From Pirellulales bacterium (GTDB lineage Bacteria > Planctomycetota > Planctomycetia > Pirellulales > JACPPG01), in the NCBI GenBank assembly GCA_035546535.1, contig DASZWQ010000185.1, positions 1-64,000 on the forward strand: a stretch of DNA of 64,000 nt, read 5' to 3'. The notes under the pieces were generated by a model. It was not told the origin of the DNA. It saw only the letters and a program-made list of their open reading frames with translations, and did not search any database. Each line of letters starts with the position of its first letter. Positions within the stretch are counted from its first letter, which is position 1. Positions 27,273 through 36,476 of the stretch are shown here, piece after piece. The position numbers and the translations under genes are program-made.

Positions 27273-30200
27273 CACCGTCATCAACGATTTCAAGATATCA
27301 CTCGGTGAAGAGTATGAGTCTAAGCAGCCTGCGATTCGTGCTGGTCTTTGTAATCATCGCCGTCAGCGGCGCGGTGCGCGACGTTCGCGCCGACGACGCT
27401 CCGCAAACGATCGCCATCGCCGAGATCAAGCGCGACGCACCGGTCGATTTCGCCAAGGAAGTGCAGCCCCTGTTCAAGAAGCACTGCGTGGCGTGCCACA
27501 ATTCGACCACGCACGAAGGGGGCCTGAATCTCGAAAGCCCTCAGTCGATGCTCAAAGGAGGCGATAGCGGTCCGGCCCTCGTGGCGAGTAAAGCCGCGGA
27601 AAGCCTGCTGTTGGAGCGCGCCACAGGTAAAACCGAACCGCTGATGCCGCCGCCGGGCAACAAGGCCAATGCCCAGCCTTTCACAAGCGAAGAGTTGGGC
27701 CTCGTCAAGCTGTGGATCGATCAAGGCGCCACCGGCACGGCTTCGACGGCGGAAACGATCGAGTGGCAGCCGCTTCCCAGCGGCGTCAACCCGATCTATG
27801 CCGTGGCGATCACCCCCGATGGGCAGTACGCCGCCTGCGGTCGCGCGAACCAGATCTTCCTTTATCACGCACCGACCGGCCGCCTGGTGGGCCGGCTGAC
27901 CGATCCTGAATTGCTGAAGGCTGGCATTTATCAAAAGCCGGGCGTAGCCGATCTCGACATCGTGCAATCGCTTGCCGTCAGCCCCGACGGAAACACCCTG
28001 GCCTCGGGCGGCTATCGCACCATCAAGTTGTGGAGCCGGCCACGCAATGTCCGGCCCTTTACGCTGGAAGCCGTCGCGCCGGAATCGGTCAACGCTGTTG
28101 CCGTCAGCCCCGATGGCAAGCTGCTGGCCACCGGCGGCAATGACGGGCAAGTGAAATTGTGGGACGCTGCGGCCGGCGCACCGGCACGCGCGATCATGGC
28201 GCACACGGCGCCGGTAACGGGCCTGGTGTTCTCGCCGGACAACAGTCGGCTCTACACCAGTTCGCACGACAAGACGATTCGCGCCTGGCAAGTGGCCGAC
28301 GGCGCGGCGCTGGGCGGTATCAACACGCCTGCCGCGGTGAACGCGCTTGCGCTTGCGACCGAGGGAGCTCAATTGGCCGCCGGCGGTGCCGACCATTTGA
28401 TCCGCGTGTGGGATGTCGGCACGGCGACGGGCCAGCAGGTTGCCGAGGCCCCACCGATCGCGACGCTCGCCGGACACGAGCAACCGCTTACTTCGCTAGC
28501 CAGCGTGCCGGGCATGCCGGCGCGCATTCTTTCGGGAAGCGCCGACGGTTCGGCGCGATTGTGGAACCTGGCCGACGGCAAGGTGCTGCACAAGCTCGAT
28601 CATGGTAGCGCCGTGACGGCCGTGGCCGTGCGACCTGATGGGACCCGTTTCGCGACGGCTGGCGCTGGCGGCGTGGCCAAGCTGTGGAACGCCGCGGACG
28701 GAAAGATGCTTGCCGAGATGCGTGGCGACGTGGGCTCGCAATTGCAGGTGGCCGCTGTCGAGCGCGCGATCGCCGGCCGGCAGCGCGACGTCGCCTACCT
28801 GACGGCCGCGGTCGGTACGGCCGAAAAAGCCGCGACTTCGGAAGCCGAAGGCGTGAAGAAAAGCATGGAAGCCGTAACCGCGGCGGAAAAAGCGCTCGGC
28901 GAGAAGACCGAAGCCGCCAAGAAGGCTGAAGAAGAGAAGGTCGCCGCCGACAAAGCCTCGACCGAAGCCGTGGCGGCGGCAAAAGCCGCCGAAGAGGCCA
29001 AGGCCGGATCCGACAAAGTGATTGCCGACGCCGAAGCCGCGGCCAAATCGATCATGGAAATGGCCGTGCAGGCAAAAGCCGCCGCCGACGCGGCCCCGCA
29101 GAATAAATTCCTGGCCGACGCCAAGGCCGCCGGCGAAAAAGCAACCGCCGAAGCCACGGCGAAGATCGCCAGCGCCAAGGAAGCAAAAGTTGCGAACGAA
29201 AAGGCTGTCGCCGAATCGCCTGCCAAGGTAAAAGCCGCCGCGGACGCACTGGCCACCAAAGTGAAAGCCGCCACAGATGCCGAGGCCGCGCGGAAGCAGG
29301 CCGAAACGTCGAAGACGGCCGCCGAGCAGGCGGTTGTCGCCGCCAACGCCGCGGCCAAGCGCGCAGCCGACGCTGTCCCGCTCGCGAAGAACGCACAGGC
29401 GGCGGGCGAAGCGGCCCTCAAGCAGGCGCAGACCGAACTGGAAACCGCCAGGCAAGCGGCCACGGCCACCGAGCAGCCAATCCGCGCGATTGCCTTTGCA
29501 CCTGACAATCAGCAGCTGGCCACCGGCGGCGACGATCGCAAGGTTCACTTGTGGAGTGCCGAAACCGGCGTGCCCTTTGAAACCTATGCCGGTCATGCGG
29601 CGCCGATTCTCAGCGTGGCCTTTGTCGGCGACGGACGCCTGGTGTCAGGTGCCGCAGACAAAATGGCGGCCGCCTGGGAATTGCATCCGGCCTGGACCTG
29701 GCAGCGTACGATCGGCGGGCCAGACAGCCCGCTTCTGGCCGACCGGGTTACCGCGCTCGACTTCAGTCCCGACAGCAAGTTGCTAGCAAGCGGCAGCGGT
29801 GAACCGTCGCGCAGCGGCGAGTTGAAGATCTGGAACGTGGCCGACGGGACGCTGGCACGCGACATCCCCGAAGCCCACAGCGACTCGATCTTCGGCGTGG
29901 ATTTTGCGCCCGACGGTAAGTACCTGGCTTCCTGCGGGGCCGACAAGTTCGTCAAGGTCTTTGACCTGTCGACCGGCAAGCTGGCCAAGTCGTTCGAAGG
30001 GCATACCCATCACGTGCTGTCAGTCGCCTGGCAGGCCCAGGGGCGCACGTTGGCCAGCGGAGGCGCGGACAACGTGATCAAGGTCTGGAACTTCGAGACT
30101 GGCGAACAGCAACGGACGATCGCCGGCTTTGCCAAGGAGGTGACCGCGGTCGCCTTCATTGGTCCGGGCGACGAAGCCATCTCGTGCGCCGGCGACAAGC

Positions 30201-30391
30201 TGGTTCGCATGTACCAGGTCGACAACGGGAAGAAGGTCCGCGACTTCGGCGGCGGCTCAGACTATATGTATGCCGCCGCCATCACGCCCGACGGCAAGTT
30301 CCTCGTGGCCGGCGGTCAGGATAGCGTGCTGCGGGCCTGGAATGCGGCGGACGCCAAGAGCATCTACACGCTTGACGCGAAACAGCCGTAA
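27269..30391 (+). CDS. Exported cytochrome-domain protein with two WD40 propellers joined by a coiled coil
   Basis: A 1040-residue protein. The N-terminal signal segment is followed by a planctomycete cytochrome-like domain with CXXCH (KKHCVACHN, near residue 74) and LMPPPGNK. I count seven WD40-type repeats at about residues 165-485, then an alanine/lysine/glutamate coiled coil at about 487-733, then seven more repeats to the C-terminus. Each repeat shows the pattern of an SPDGK-LATGG turn and a closing KLWD or similar. This suggests two complete seven-bladed propellers. The first ATG (27269) overlaps the previous stop; the ATG at 27314, with GGTGAAGAG upstream, is an alternative that starts at a better signal peptide. 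Propellers usually bind partners, and heme suggests redox. Confidence 0.9.
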   Translation: MTPSSTISRYHSVKSMSLSSLRFVLVFVIIAVSGAVRDVRADDAPQTIAIAEIKRDAPVDFAKEVQPLFKKHCVACHNSTTHEGGLNLESPQSMLKGGDSGPALVASKAAESLLLERATGKTEPLMPPPGNKANAQPFTSEELGLVKLWIDQGATGTASTAETIEWQPLPSGVNPIYAVAITPDGQYAACGRANQIFLYHAPTGRLVGRLTDPELLKAGIYQKPGVADLDIVQSLAVSPDGNTLASGGYRTIKLWSRPRNVRPFTLEAVAPESVNAVAVSPDGKLLATGGNDGQVKLWDAAAGAPARAIMAHTAPVTGLVFSPDNSRLYTSSHDKTIRAWQVADGAALGGINTPAAVNALALATEGAQLAAGGADHLIRVWDVGTATGQQVAEAPPIATLAGHEQPLTSLASVPGMPARILSGSADGSARLWNLADGKVLHKLDHGSAVTAVAVRPDGTRFATAGAGGVAKLWNAADGKMLAEMRGDVGSQLQVAAVERAIAGRQRDVAYLTAAVGTAEKAATSEAEGVKKSMEAVTAAEKALGEKTEAAKKAEEEKVAADKASTEAVAAAKAAEEAKAGSDKVIADAEAAAKSIMEMAVQAKAAADAAPQNKFLADAKAAGEKATAEATAKIASAKEAKVANEKAVAESPAKVKAAADALATKVKAATDAEAARKQAETSKTAAEQAVVAANAAAKRAADAVPLAKNAQAAGEAALKQAQTELETARQAATATEQPIRAIAFAPDNQQLATGGDDRKVHLWSAETGVPFETYAGHAAPILSVAFVGDGRLVSGAADKMAAAWELHPAWTWQRTIGGPDSPLLADRVTALDFSPDSKLLASGSGEPSRSGELKIWNVADGTLARDIPEAHSDSIFGVDFAPDGKYLASCGADKFVKVFDLSTGKLAKSFEGHTHHVLSVAWQAQGRTLASGGADNVIKVWNFETGEQQRTIAGFAKEVTAVAFIGPGDEAISCAGDKLVRMYQVDNGKKVRDFGGGSDYMYAAAITPDGKFLVAGGQDSVLRAWNAADAKSIYTLDAKQP

Positions 30392-30576
30392 GCCTGGACG
30401 ACGAGCAAGGTGCCGTTTGGCCCGGGCGATCGCGGATTCCCGCGGCGATGTTGACGCGTGCGCCCCGCTAGCAAGTGTGGCGGCAAAATTCACGCATTTA
30501 CCGCAAACAGCCATCCCGCGGCCATCTAGCGGCGTCAATCTTTTCTCAGATTATCCATTCGACCAAGCCCCGCGCC

Positions 30577-30625
30577 GGAAGACTTTTTGGGATCGGAAAG
30601 GACAGCTTTTCCGTCAAAGTCTTCC
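30577..30625. terminator. Nested two-stem hairpin in the gap after the WD40 gene
   Basis: GGAAGACTTT (30577-30586) pairs perfectly with AAAGTCTTCC (30616-30625), and CGGAAA (30594-30599) pairs with TTTCCG (30608-30613) inside it. The outer stem is followed by TTTCTT. It could end the upstream three-gene transcript or act as structured leader of the porin gene that starts about 100 bases later. The rest of the 30392-30727 gap shows no gene. Confidence 0.5.
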
Positions 30626-30727
30626 TTTCTTACTCAACTGACGCGATAGGCACCGCCGATACTACCGGCACGAACGCCTACAGCGGAGTTCTCCGTTGTA
30701 CGAGTGCGCGGAACGGTCGTGGACCTT

Positions 30728-32209
30728 ATGTGGATTCCGACGATGTCGATCAGCCGCTTCAAAGCATCACTGCTAGCACTGGCCCTGCAGATGCTGTTGG
30801 TATCGTTGGCACTGGGCATCGAGCCCGGTGTCGACCCTTACCCCAACGTGCATCCGCCGGTGCCTCAACAGCCGAGTGGACCTCCGCAGCCGGCGCGTGA
30901 CCGGCCGGGACCTGGGCCGACGGTCGGGGATGAGCCGCCCAGCGGTATTGATGCTTCGGGGCCCGAGTTTGTCAACATCGCGGACATGGAGGTATTCGCG
31001 CCGGCCGACATCAGCACCTATGGAGCGGGAATTGCACCGAACACCGGGTGGTGGCTTTCGTGGGATTATCTGCGCTATACCGTGACCGCACCGCATCGCA
31101 CCTTGATTGGCAACCCGGATATTGCCACCGGCTACTCGACGGGGTCGTCGGTTTTCTACGGTGCCACGCCCGGCATCTCCTCCGACCGCACGACGGGAGG
31201 CAGCATTGCCGGACCGCAATTGGCCCCCATGGACACCGGCTGGATCGGCCAAGGCCCTTCGAACGGCTACCGTTGGGAGGGCGGCTGGATGGACCAGGAC
31301 CACGGCTTCCTGCTCAGCGCTTTCAAGTTGTACGATAACGACCAGAACGCCTTCGCGAACAATGTGGGTGTACCGTTTTACGCTCCTCCACAGGGCCCCT
31401 TGGGCATCTCGCTGTTGCAAGGCTTTGTGGATCCCAACGGCACCGGGCATGACGCGGACCTGAACGGCAACGGCATTTTCGGCCGCTATGGAGCGAACCC
31501 GGTGAGCGGTGCCGTACCGTCCAACGCCGGAGCCCCGGATTTCGGCGACTTGGCGACTTTGCCCGTCAACTTCACCTCGTTGATTGCTTACGACCATCGG
31601 GCCCTGTGGGGTGCAGAGGCCGACTACGTGTGGCGTCTGCGGCCGGCCTTTCACCCGGTGACCTGGGAAGTGTTGGCCGGTGCGCGCTACTTCCGCTTCG
31701 ACGAGAGCTTCGCAGTGATCGGCCAGGGCGGCGTGCTGGATTCGAGCTTCTGGAATACCCGTTCGATCAATAACATGGGTGGTGGCCAGATCGGCTTGCG
31801 ATTTGCCCACAAGCGCAACCGCCTGATGTTCACGAGCGAAGGTCGCTTTGCCGCTTTGGCGAACTGGCAAAACAACCTGCAGCAAGGCGAAATCGCCTCG
31901 AACACGGTGGCCGGCGGCGTGTCGACGGTGCAGGGCCGGTCGCTGAATCTGGTCCCCACCGGCTGGAACACGGCCGTGCAGAAGACCGAGTTCTCGCCCT
32001 TGGGTGAATTGCGGTTCAACCTGCAATACCAGGTCTTCAACAAGGCCTCGGTCAATGTCGGCTGGACCGGCATCATCGTGGGCAGCGTCGCCCGGCCGGC
32101 GGACATGATCAACTACCAGTTGCCGAACATGGGCATCCTGGTGCATGGGAACAACAAGCAGACCGTGTTCATGCAAGGCTTGACGCTGGGCTTCATCTTC
32201 AACCGGTAG
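30728..32209 (+). CDS. BBP7 family outer-membrane beta-barrel protein
   Basis: A 493-residue exported protein. A signal peptide (SRFKASLLALALQMLLVSLA) is followed by a proline-rich segment (about residues 40-85), then the barrel domain that starts with WWLSWDYLRYTV, a hallmark of the planctomycete BBP7 family. Repeated aromatic-ended strands follow, for example ALWGAEADYVWRLRP, WEVLAGARYFRFDESF and IGLRFAHKRNRLMFTSEGRFAAL, and the final strand ends in MQGLTLGFIFNR with the usual terminal aromatic residue. The protein likely forms an outer-membrane pore or adhesin barrel. The start at 30728 is preferred; ATG 30743 or GTG 30704 are possible. Its own promoter must lie in the 30392-30727 gap. Confidence 0.88.
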   Translation: MWIPTMSISRFKASLLALALQMLLVSLALGIEPGVDPYPNVHPPVPQQPSGPPQPARDRPGPGPTVGDEPPSGIDASGPEFVNIADMEVFAPADISTYGAGIAPNTGWWLSWDYLRYTVTAPHRTLIGNPDIATGYSTGSSVFYGATPGISSDRTTGGSIAGPQLAPMDTGWIGQGPSNGYRWEGGWMDQDHGFLLSAFKLYDNDQNAFANNVGVPFYAPPQGPLGISLLQGFVDPNGTGHDADLNGNGIFGRYGANPVSGAVPSNAGAPDFGDLATLPVNFTSLIAYDHRALWGAEADYVWRLRPAFHPVTWEVLAGARYFRFDESFAVIGQGGVLDSSFWNTRSINNMGGGQIGLRFAHKRNRLMFTSEGRFAALANWQNNLQQGEIASNTVAGGVSTVQGRSLNLVPTGWNTAVQKTEFSPLGELRFNLQYQVFNKASVNVGWTGIIVGSVARPADMINYQLPNMGILVHGNNKQTVFMQGLTLGFIFNR

Positions 32210-32231
32210 GCGTCGGCATCGGCCGCGCCGA

Positions 32232-32453
32232 TCAGACCTGTTTGCCGCTCGAACGATGAATGGTGTCGAGCAGCAACCGGATGGCCAGTTGGACAAAGCG
32301 AATCGCAGCGACGGCCAGGAAGACGATGGCCCAGGCGAACCAGAAGTGCCGCGCACGGTTGGCGATCGGCAGATGGTTCCAGGCAGCGAAGAACAGGGCC
32401 GCCAGCAGCACTGCCCGGAAAACCTCTCGAAGCCCGAATCGAAACGGTCTCAT
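32232..32453 (-). CDS. Small two-helix membrane protein
   Basis: A 73-residue protein starting MRPFRFGLREVFRAVLLAAL, with two hydrophobic stretches (about residues 12-25 and 35-58) and a basic tail. The beginning resembles the Arg-Phe-rich start of many planctomycete membrane-anchored orphans. GGGGTGGG lies just upstream of the ATG. A longer in-frame start at 32549 would overlap the preceding gene by 11 bases but adds a sequence without structure. Function unknown. It faces the BBP7 gene (convergent), 22 bases from its stop. Confidence 0.5.
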   Translation of the reverse strand: MRPFRFGLREVFRAVLLAALFFAAWNHLPIANRARHFWFAWAIVFLAVAAIRFVQLAIRLLLDTIHRSSGKQV

Positions 32454-32538
32454 CCCACCCCGATATCCGCTGTGGACGTGCGGCGGGTATGACGCCCTGC
32501 CAAAAAGCCTGGCCTGAATGTCAGAGCGTAACCGCTCT

Positions 32539-32730
32539 TCAGACGGCATCGGCGCTGCGGAGCTTGCGAAGCTCGTCCAACTCGGTCATCAGTCGATGAC
32601 GCAAGGGACTCTCGCCGCGCAACTCGTCAAGCAGAGCTTCAGCCCGGGCAAAGGCGGATTCGTCGTACTGGCCCTTGAACAGCTTCCGCCAACTGCGGAT
32701 TACTTCCTGCTCGGTTAGCACGCTGGGCAC
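32539..32730 (-). CDS. Small hypothetical protein
   Basis: A 63-residue, highly charged, helical protein (EQEVIRSWRKLFKGQYDE, then helices with LLDELRGESPLRHRLMTEL). It starts at a GTG, with AAAAGG immediately upstream as a poor ribosome site. I do not recognise a family. The amphipathic helices look more protein-like than a chance frame. It is followed closely by the small membrane protein on the same strand, so the two may be co-expressed. About 165 bases separate it from the large fused enzyme upstream. Confidence 0.45.
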   Translation of the reverse strand: MPSVLTEQEVIRSWRKLFKGQYDESAFARAEALLDELRGESPLRHRLMTELDELRKLRSADAV

Positions 32731-32897
32731 CTTTTTGGAAAAATGGTCGCTTACGGATGTTGTCCTCGTCGTTCTTGACCCATCCTACTACGGTACGATG
32801 GCTGTAACAAGCGCGCCGTATTCACTTGCAATTTGTCATTCACCGGTTGTCGGCACCCCCCGCGGAAAACACTCGTTGCGGATGGTCTGCGCTTGTG

Positions 32898-35800
32898 TCA
32901 CACGGCGAACGACGACGCGTTCTCGATGCGTTCTTCCCGCGGCGCGGTCGGCTGCTGACCGACGTATGCGGGATCGAGTTTCATCAATTCCTCGGCCAGC
33001 ACCTGCACGGTATAGCGAATCTGCTCCTCCGTATGGTTCGAGGTGATGAAGAACCGCAAGCGGGCTGCCTTTTCCTCGACCGCCGGATGAAGGATCGGCT
33101 GCACGTTGACGCCGCGCCGGGCCATCGCCTGGGAAGCCTCGAGGCAGTGCAGCGAGTTACCCAGGATCACCGGCACGACCGGTGAATCCTTGCTGTTGCC
33201 GGTATTCATCTTCCACGACTTGGCCAGGTTGAGGAACAACTGCGAGCGCTCGCGCAGACGGGCTACGCGTTCGGGCTCGTCTTCCAATAACTGAATGGCC
33301 GCGAGAGCCGCTGCCGCATTGCTGGGCGGAATGCCCACGCTGAAAACAAAACCGGGGGCCGTGTACTTCAAGTACTGGATCAGCGCCTGGCTGCCGGCGA
33401 TGTAACCACCACAACTGCCGAACGCTTTGCTGACCGTACCCATCCACAGGTCGACATCCGACGGATGGACGTCGAAATGCTCACCAATGCCGCGTCCGCG
33501 CCGTCCCAGCACGCCCACGGAGTGGGCTTCGTCGATCATGAGGAACGCCTTGTGCCGCTTCTTCACCTCGATCAAGCGCGGCAGGTCCGGGATGTCGCCG
33601 TCCATGCTGTACACGCCCTCGGTGGCGATCAGCACACGGCGGTAGTCGCCACGATGTTCTTCCAACAGCCGATCGACGGCGCGCCAGTCGTTGTGCGGGA
33701 ACGGCCTTCGGCGCGCTCCCGATAGGATCGATCCCTGGACGATGCTGTTGTGAGCCAACGCGTCGTGCAGGATCAAGTCACCGGGACCGAACAGGTGGCC
33801 AATGATCGTCTCATTGGTCCCATGACCGCTCACGAGCACGATGGCATCCTCGCTGCCGATCAGATCGGCGATGGCCAACTCGAGATCGCGATGGATCACT
33901 TTGTTGCCCGACACCAGTCGGCTGGCCGAGACCGACGTTCCGTAACGATCGATCGCGTCCTTGGCCGCCTTGGCGACCGTCGGATCGCCCGACATGCCAA
34001 TGTAATTGAAGCTCGAAAAATTGATCAGCTCGCGTCCGCCGATCACGGTCGTGTCGGTGGCGACTTGCTCGTGCAGGTGGAAGAACGGATTCGCCAGCCC
34101 GGACTCGTTCAACATGTCCAGGCTCTGCTTGAGCTGGGCGATTTCGGGGAACTTGTCGAAGTTGTAGTTCTCGGCAGGAATCTCGCTCGTCTCGAGATGC
34201 TGCGCCTTCTTCTGGCCGCTGCCCAGGTAGCTTTCGACCGCCTCGAGAACTTGCCGGCAGGTTTCCAGCTCGGGCATGACATCCTCGGGGAAGCGTCCGC
34301 CGAATCGCTCTTCGAGCGAGGCGAGGATTTCCATGCGTTCGAGCGAATCGAGTCCCATATCCGCGATGGTCGAATCGAGCGTCAGGTTCCCGGCGCGATC
34401 CTTGGCAATGCGGCGCACTTCGTCGAGAACGACACTCTCTTTTTCCGCTTTGGAGATCGCCGAAGAATGACCGTTGCCGGCCCCATTACCGTTTGTCCCG
34501 TTGCCGCCAGCGCCGTTTCCGCTTGTGCCGTTTCCGCTTGTGCCATTGCCACCTGTGGCACTTTGAGCCCCGCCACGCGCGGCGGGGCTGGCGGCCGATC
34601 GGGGCAACTCATTGCCCGCGCCGGCGCCTTGGCGATTGTCGTTGTCATGCGTGGTGGAGTGGCGGCGCTGCTTGAGCGTCGCCCGGCCGCTGTGCCGGCT
34701 CGTCAAAAGCAGATTCGGTTCCACGATCGTCTCGTCACGCGACTGCGAATCCCAGCGTGCCACGGCGTCGAGCTCGTCGGTCAAGAATGCCGCCCGGCAA
34801 GCATGACGCTGAATCTTGCCGCTCGAGGTCTTGGGAATCGCTCCCGACTTCAACAACACGATCGAATCGGCCATAAGCTCGTGCTCGCGCGAGATCTCGC
34901 GACGAATGGCCTCGATAATGGCGTCGGCCTGGGACCGCGCACTCCGCTCGACTTCGGCCACGATGATCAACCGCGTCACTTCGTCGTCGTCGGTCGTGAC
35001 CGCCGCCACGCAACTGGGGCGAACCGCGGCGTGTGCCTTTTCGACGGTCAGCTCGATATCGTGCGGATAGTGATTCAGCCCGCGAATGATGATCAGGTCT
35101 TTCAAACGGCCGGTGATGAACAATTCGCCGCGATCGAGAAAGCCGAGGTCACCGGTGCGCAGGAACGGTCCCTCGCCGGTGTCGGCGAGCTGGGCGCGGA
35201 AGACGTGCCCGGTCTCTTCGGGACGATTCCAATATCCTTGGGCGACGCTGCCCCCTTTCACCCATACCTCGCCGATCGTGCCGTCGGCACAGGTACGAAT
35301 CGTTTCAGGATCGACGATGGCGATTTGCTGGCCGATCGCGTTTTCGCCGGAGCCGACCAGGCGGCGACCTGCGCCACCGCCGGGCATGGCATGCCCTGTC
35401 TCGAGGTGATCGGGCAGATAATCGCGGACGACGGGCGCGGCATCTTTGTAGCCGCCCGTAACGATCAACGTGGCCTCGGCCAAACCGTAGCAAGGGTAGA
35501 AGGCCTCGCGCCGGAAACCGCACGGCTCGAACGCTTCACAAAAGCGATCGATCGTTTCGGCACGCACCGGCTCGGCGCCGTTAAACGCCAGCGTCCACTG
35601 GCTGAGGTCCAGTTCGGCGCGCTGTTCAGGCGTGGTTTTACGCACGCACAAATCGTAGGCGAAATTCGGTCCGCCGCTGATCGTGGCCCGATACTTCGAG
35701 ATCGCTTGCAGCCAGCGAATGGGCCGCTGCAAAAAGGCAACCGGCGACATCAATACGTTCGGCCGGGCGATGAACATGGGCTGCAAAATGCCGCCGATCA

Positions 35801-36476
35801 GCCCCATGTCGTGATAACTGGGCAACCAGAACACGCCACGGCCGGTGCGCTGGCTCTGCTCGAACAAATGCTTGATGACCCCCGAATTGTGGACCAGGTT
35901 GCCGTGCGTCAGCATGACGCCCTTGGGCCGGCCGGTCGAACCCGAGGTGTATTGCAGAAAGGCGAGCGTGCCGGTGCCGATGTCGGGGTATTCCCAATTC
36001 GCTTCGATGCCGGCGTGCGATTGATCGGTAGCGCGCCAGCGCACTCGCAACAAGTCGCGGCTCGCGCCCAGCAACGGTTGCACGCGCTCGAGCACGGCGC
36101 CTGTCGTCAATGCGACGCGGGCATCACAATCGGCCGCAATGGCCTGAATGCGCCCCAGCGAACGATTCATGCGGGGCGGGTACGCCGGCACGGCCACCAC
36201 GCCCGCGTACAGGCAGCCAAAAAAGGCCGCAATGAACTCCAATCCGGGCGGGTACAAGAGCAAGGCACGCTGACCCTGCAAGCCGTACGCTTGCAACCAG
36301 GCGGCGATTCCCCGTGCCTGCCGATCCAACTCGGCGTAAGTCATCGAGATTTCTTCGTTTTCGCCGTCCACCAGATAGGCAAATGCCTGCTCATCCCCTT
36401 TATGAGCGGCCAGGTGCCGGAGCAGATCCACGAGGTTCGGCGGCCCAAAGAACAATCCACGAGTTTGATCAGACAC
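32898..36476 (-). CDS. Fused fatty-acyl-AMP ligase / acyl carrier protein / alpha-oxoamine synthase
   Basis: One polypeptide of 1192 residues with three domains. Residues about 10-590 form a fatty-acyl-AMP ligase: YTSGSTGRPKGVMLTHGN (near 175), WLPSYHDMGLIGG, the FAAL-type FLQRPIRWLQAISKYRAT and PNFAYDLC, then LRTGDLGFLD and GLNHYPHDIE. A glycine/asparagine-rich linker (about 640-670) leads to an acyl carrier protein with MGLDSLERME (Ser near 708). The C-terminal PLP domain (about 800-1170) has HGTNETIIGH, LIATEGVYSMDGD, DEAHSVGVLG and the Schiff-base lysine in VSKAFGSCGG (near 1017), as in serine palmitoyltransferase, BioF and CqsA. The GTG at 36476 has GGGGAG 8 bases upstream; ATG at 36494 is an alternative. 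It should activate a fatty acid, load it on its carrier and condense it with an amino acid. Confidence 0.92.
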   Translation of the reverse strand: MSDQTRGLFFGPPNLVDLLRHLAAHKGDEQAFAYLVDGENEEISMTYAELDRQARGIAAWLQAYGLQGQRALLLYPPGLEFIAAFFGCLYAGVVAVPAYPPRMNRSLGRIQAIAADCDARVALTTGAVLERVQPLLGASRDLLRVRWRATDQSHAGIEANWEYPDIGTGTLAFLQYTSGSTGRPKGVMLTHGNLVHNSGVIKHLFEQSQRTGRGVFWLPSYHDMGLIGGILQPMFIARPNVLMSPVAFLQRPIRWLQAISKYRATISGGPNFAYDLCVRKTTPEQRAELDLSQWTLAFNGAEPVRAETIDRFCEAFEPCGFRREAFYPCYGLAEATLIVTGGYKDAAPVVRDYLPDHLETGHAMPGGGAGRRLVGSGENAIGQQIAIVDPETIRTCADGTIGEVWVKGGSVAQGYWNRPEETGHVFRAQLADTGEGPFLRTGDLGFLDRGELFITGRLKDLIIIRGLNHYPHDIELTVEKAHAAVRPSCVAAVTTDDDEVTRLIIVAEVERSARSQADAIIEAIRREISREHELMADSIVLLKSGAIPKTSSGKIQRHACRAAFLTDELDAVARWDSQSRDETIVEPNLLLTSRHSGRATLKQRRHSTTHDNDNRQGAGAGNELPRSAASPAARGGAQSATGGNGTSGNGTSGNGAGGNGTNGNGAGNGHSSAISKAEKESVVLDEVRRIAKDRAGNLTLDSTIADMGLDSLERMEILASLEERFGGRFPEDVMPELETCRQVLEAVESYLGSGQKKAQHLETSEIPAENYNFDKFPEIAQLKQSLDMLNESGLANPFFHLHEQVATDTTVIGGRELINFSSFNYIGMSGDPTVAKAAKDAIDRYGTSVSASRLVSGNKVIHRDLELAIADLIGSEDAIVLVSGHGTNETIIGHLFGPGDLILHDALAHNSIVQGSILSGARRRPFPHNDWRAVDRLLEEHRGDYRRVLIATEGVYSMDGDIPDLPRLIEVKKRHKAFLMIDEAHSVGVLGRRGRGIGEHFDVHPSDVDLWMGTVSKAFGSCGGYIAGSQALIQYLKYTAPGFVFSVGIPPSNAAAALAAIQLLEDEPERVARLRERSQLFLNLAKSWKMNTGNSKDSPVVPVILGNSLHCLEASQAMARRGVNVQPILHPAVEEKAARLRFFITSNHTEEQIRYTVQVLAEELMKLDPAYVGQQPTAPREERIENASSFAV

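Noticed and set aside
30773-32356. A 527-codon minus-strand frame opposite the BBP7 gene
   Set aside because: No recognisable protein features and it covers the signal peptide and barrel strands of a well-supported gene on the other strand.
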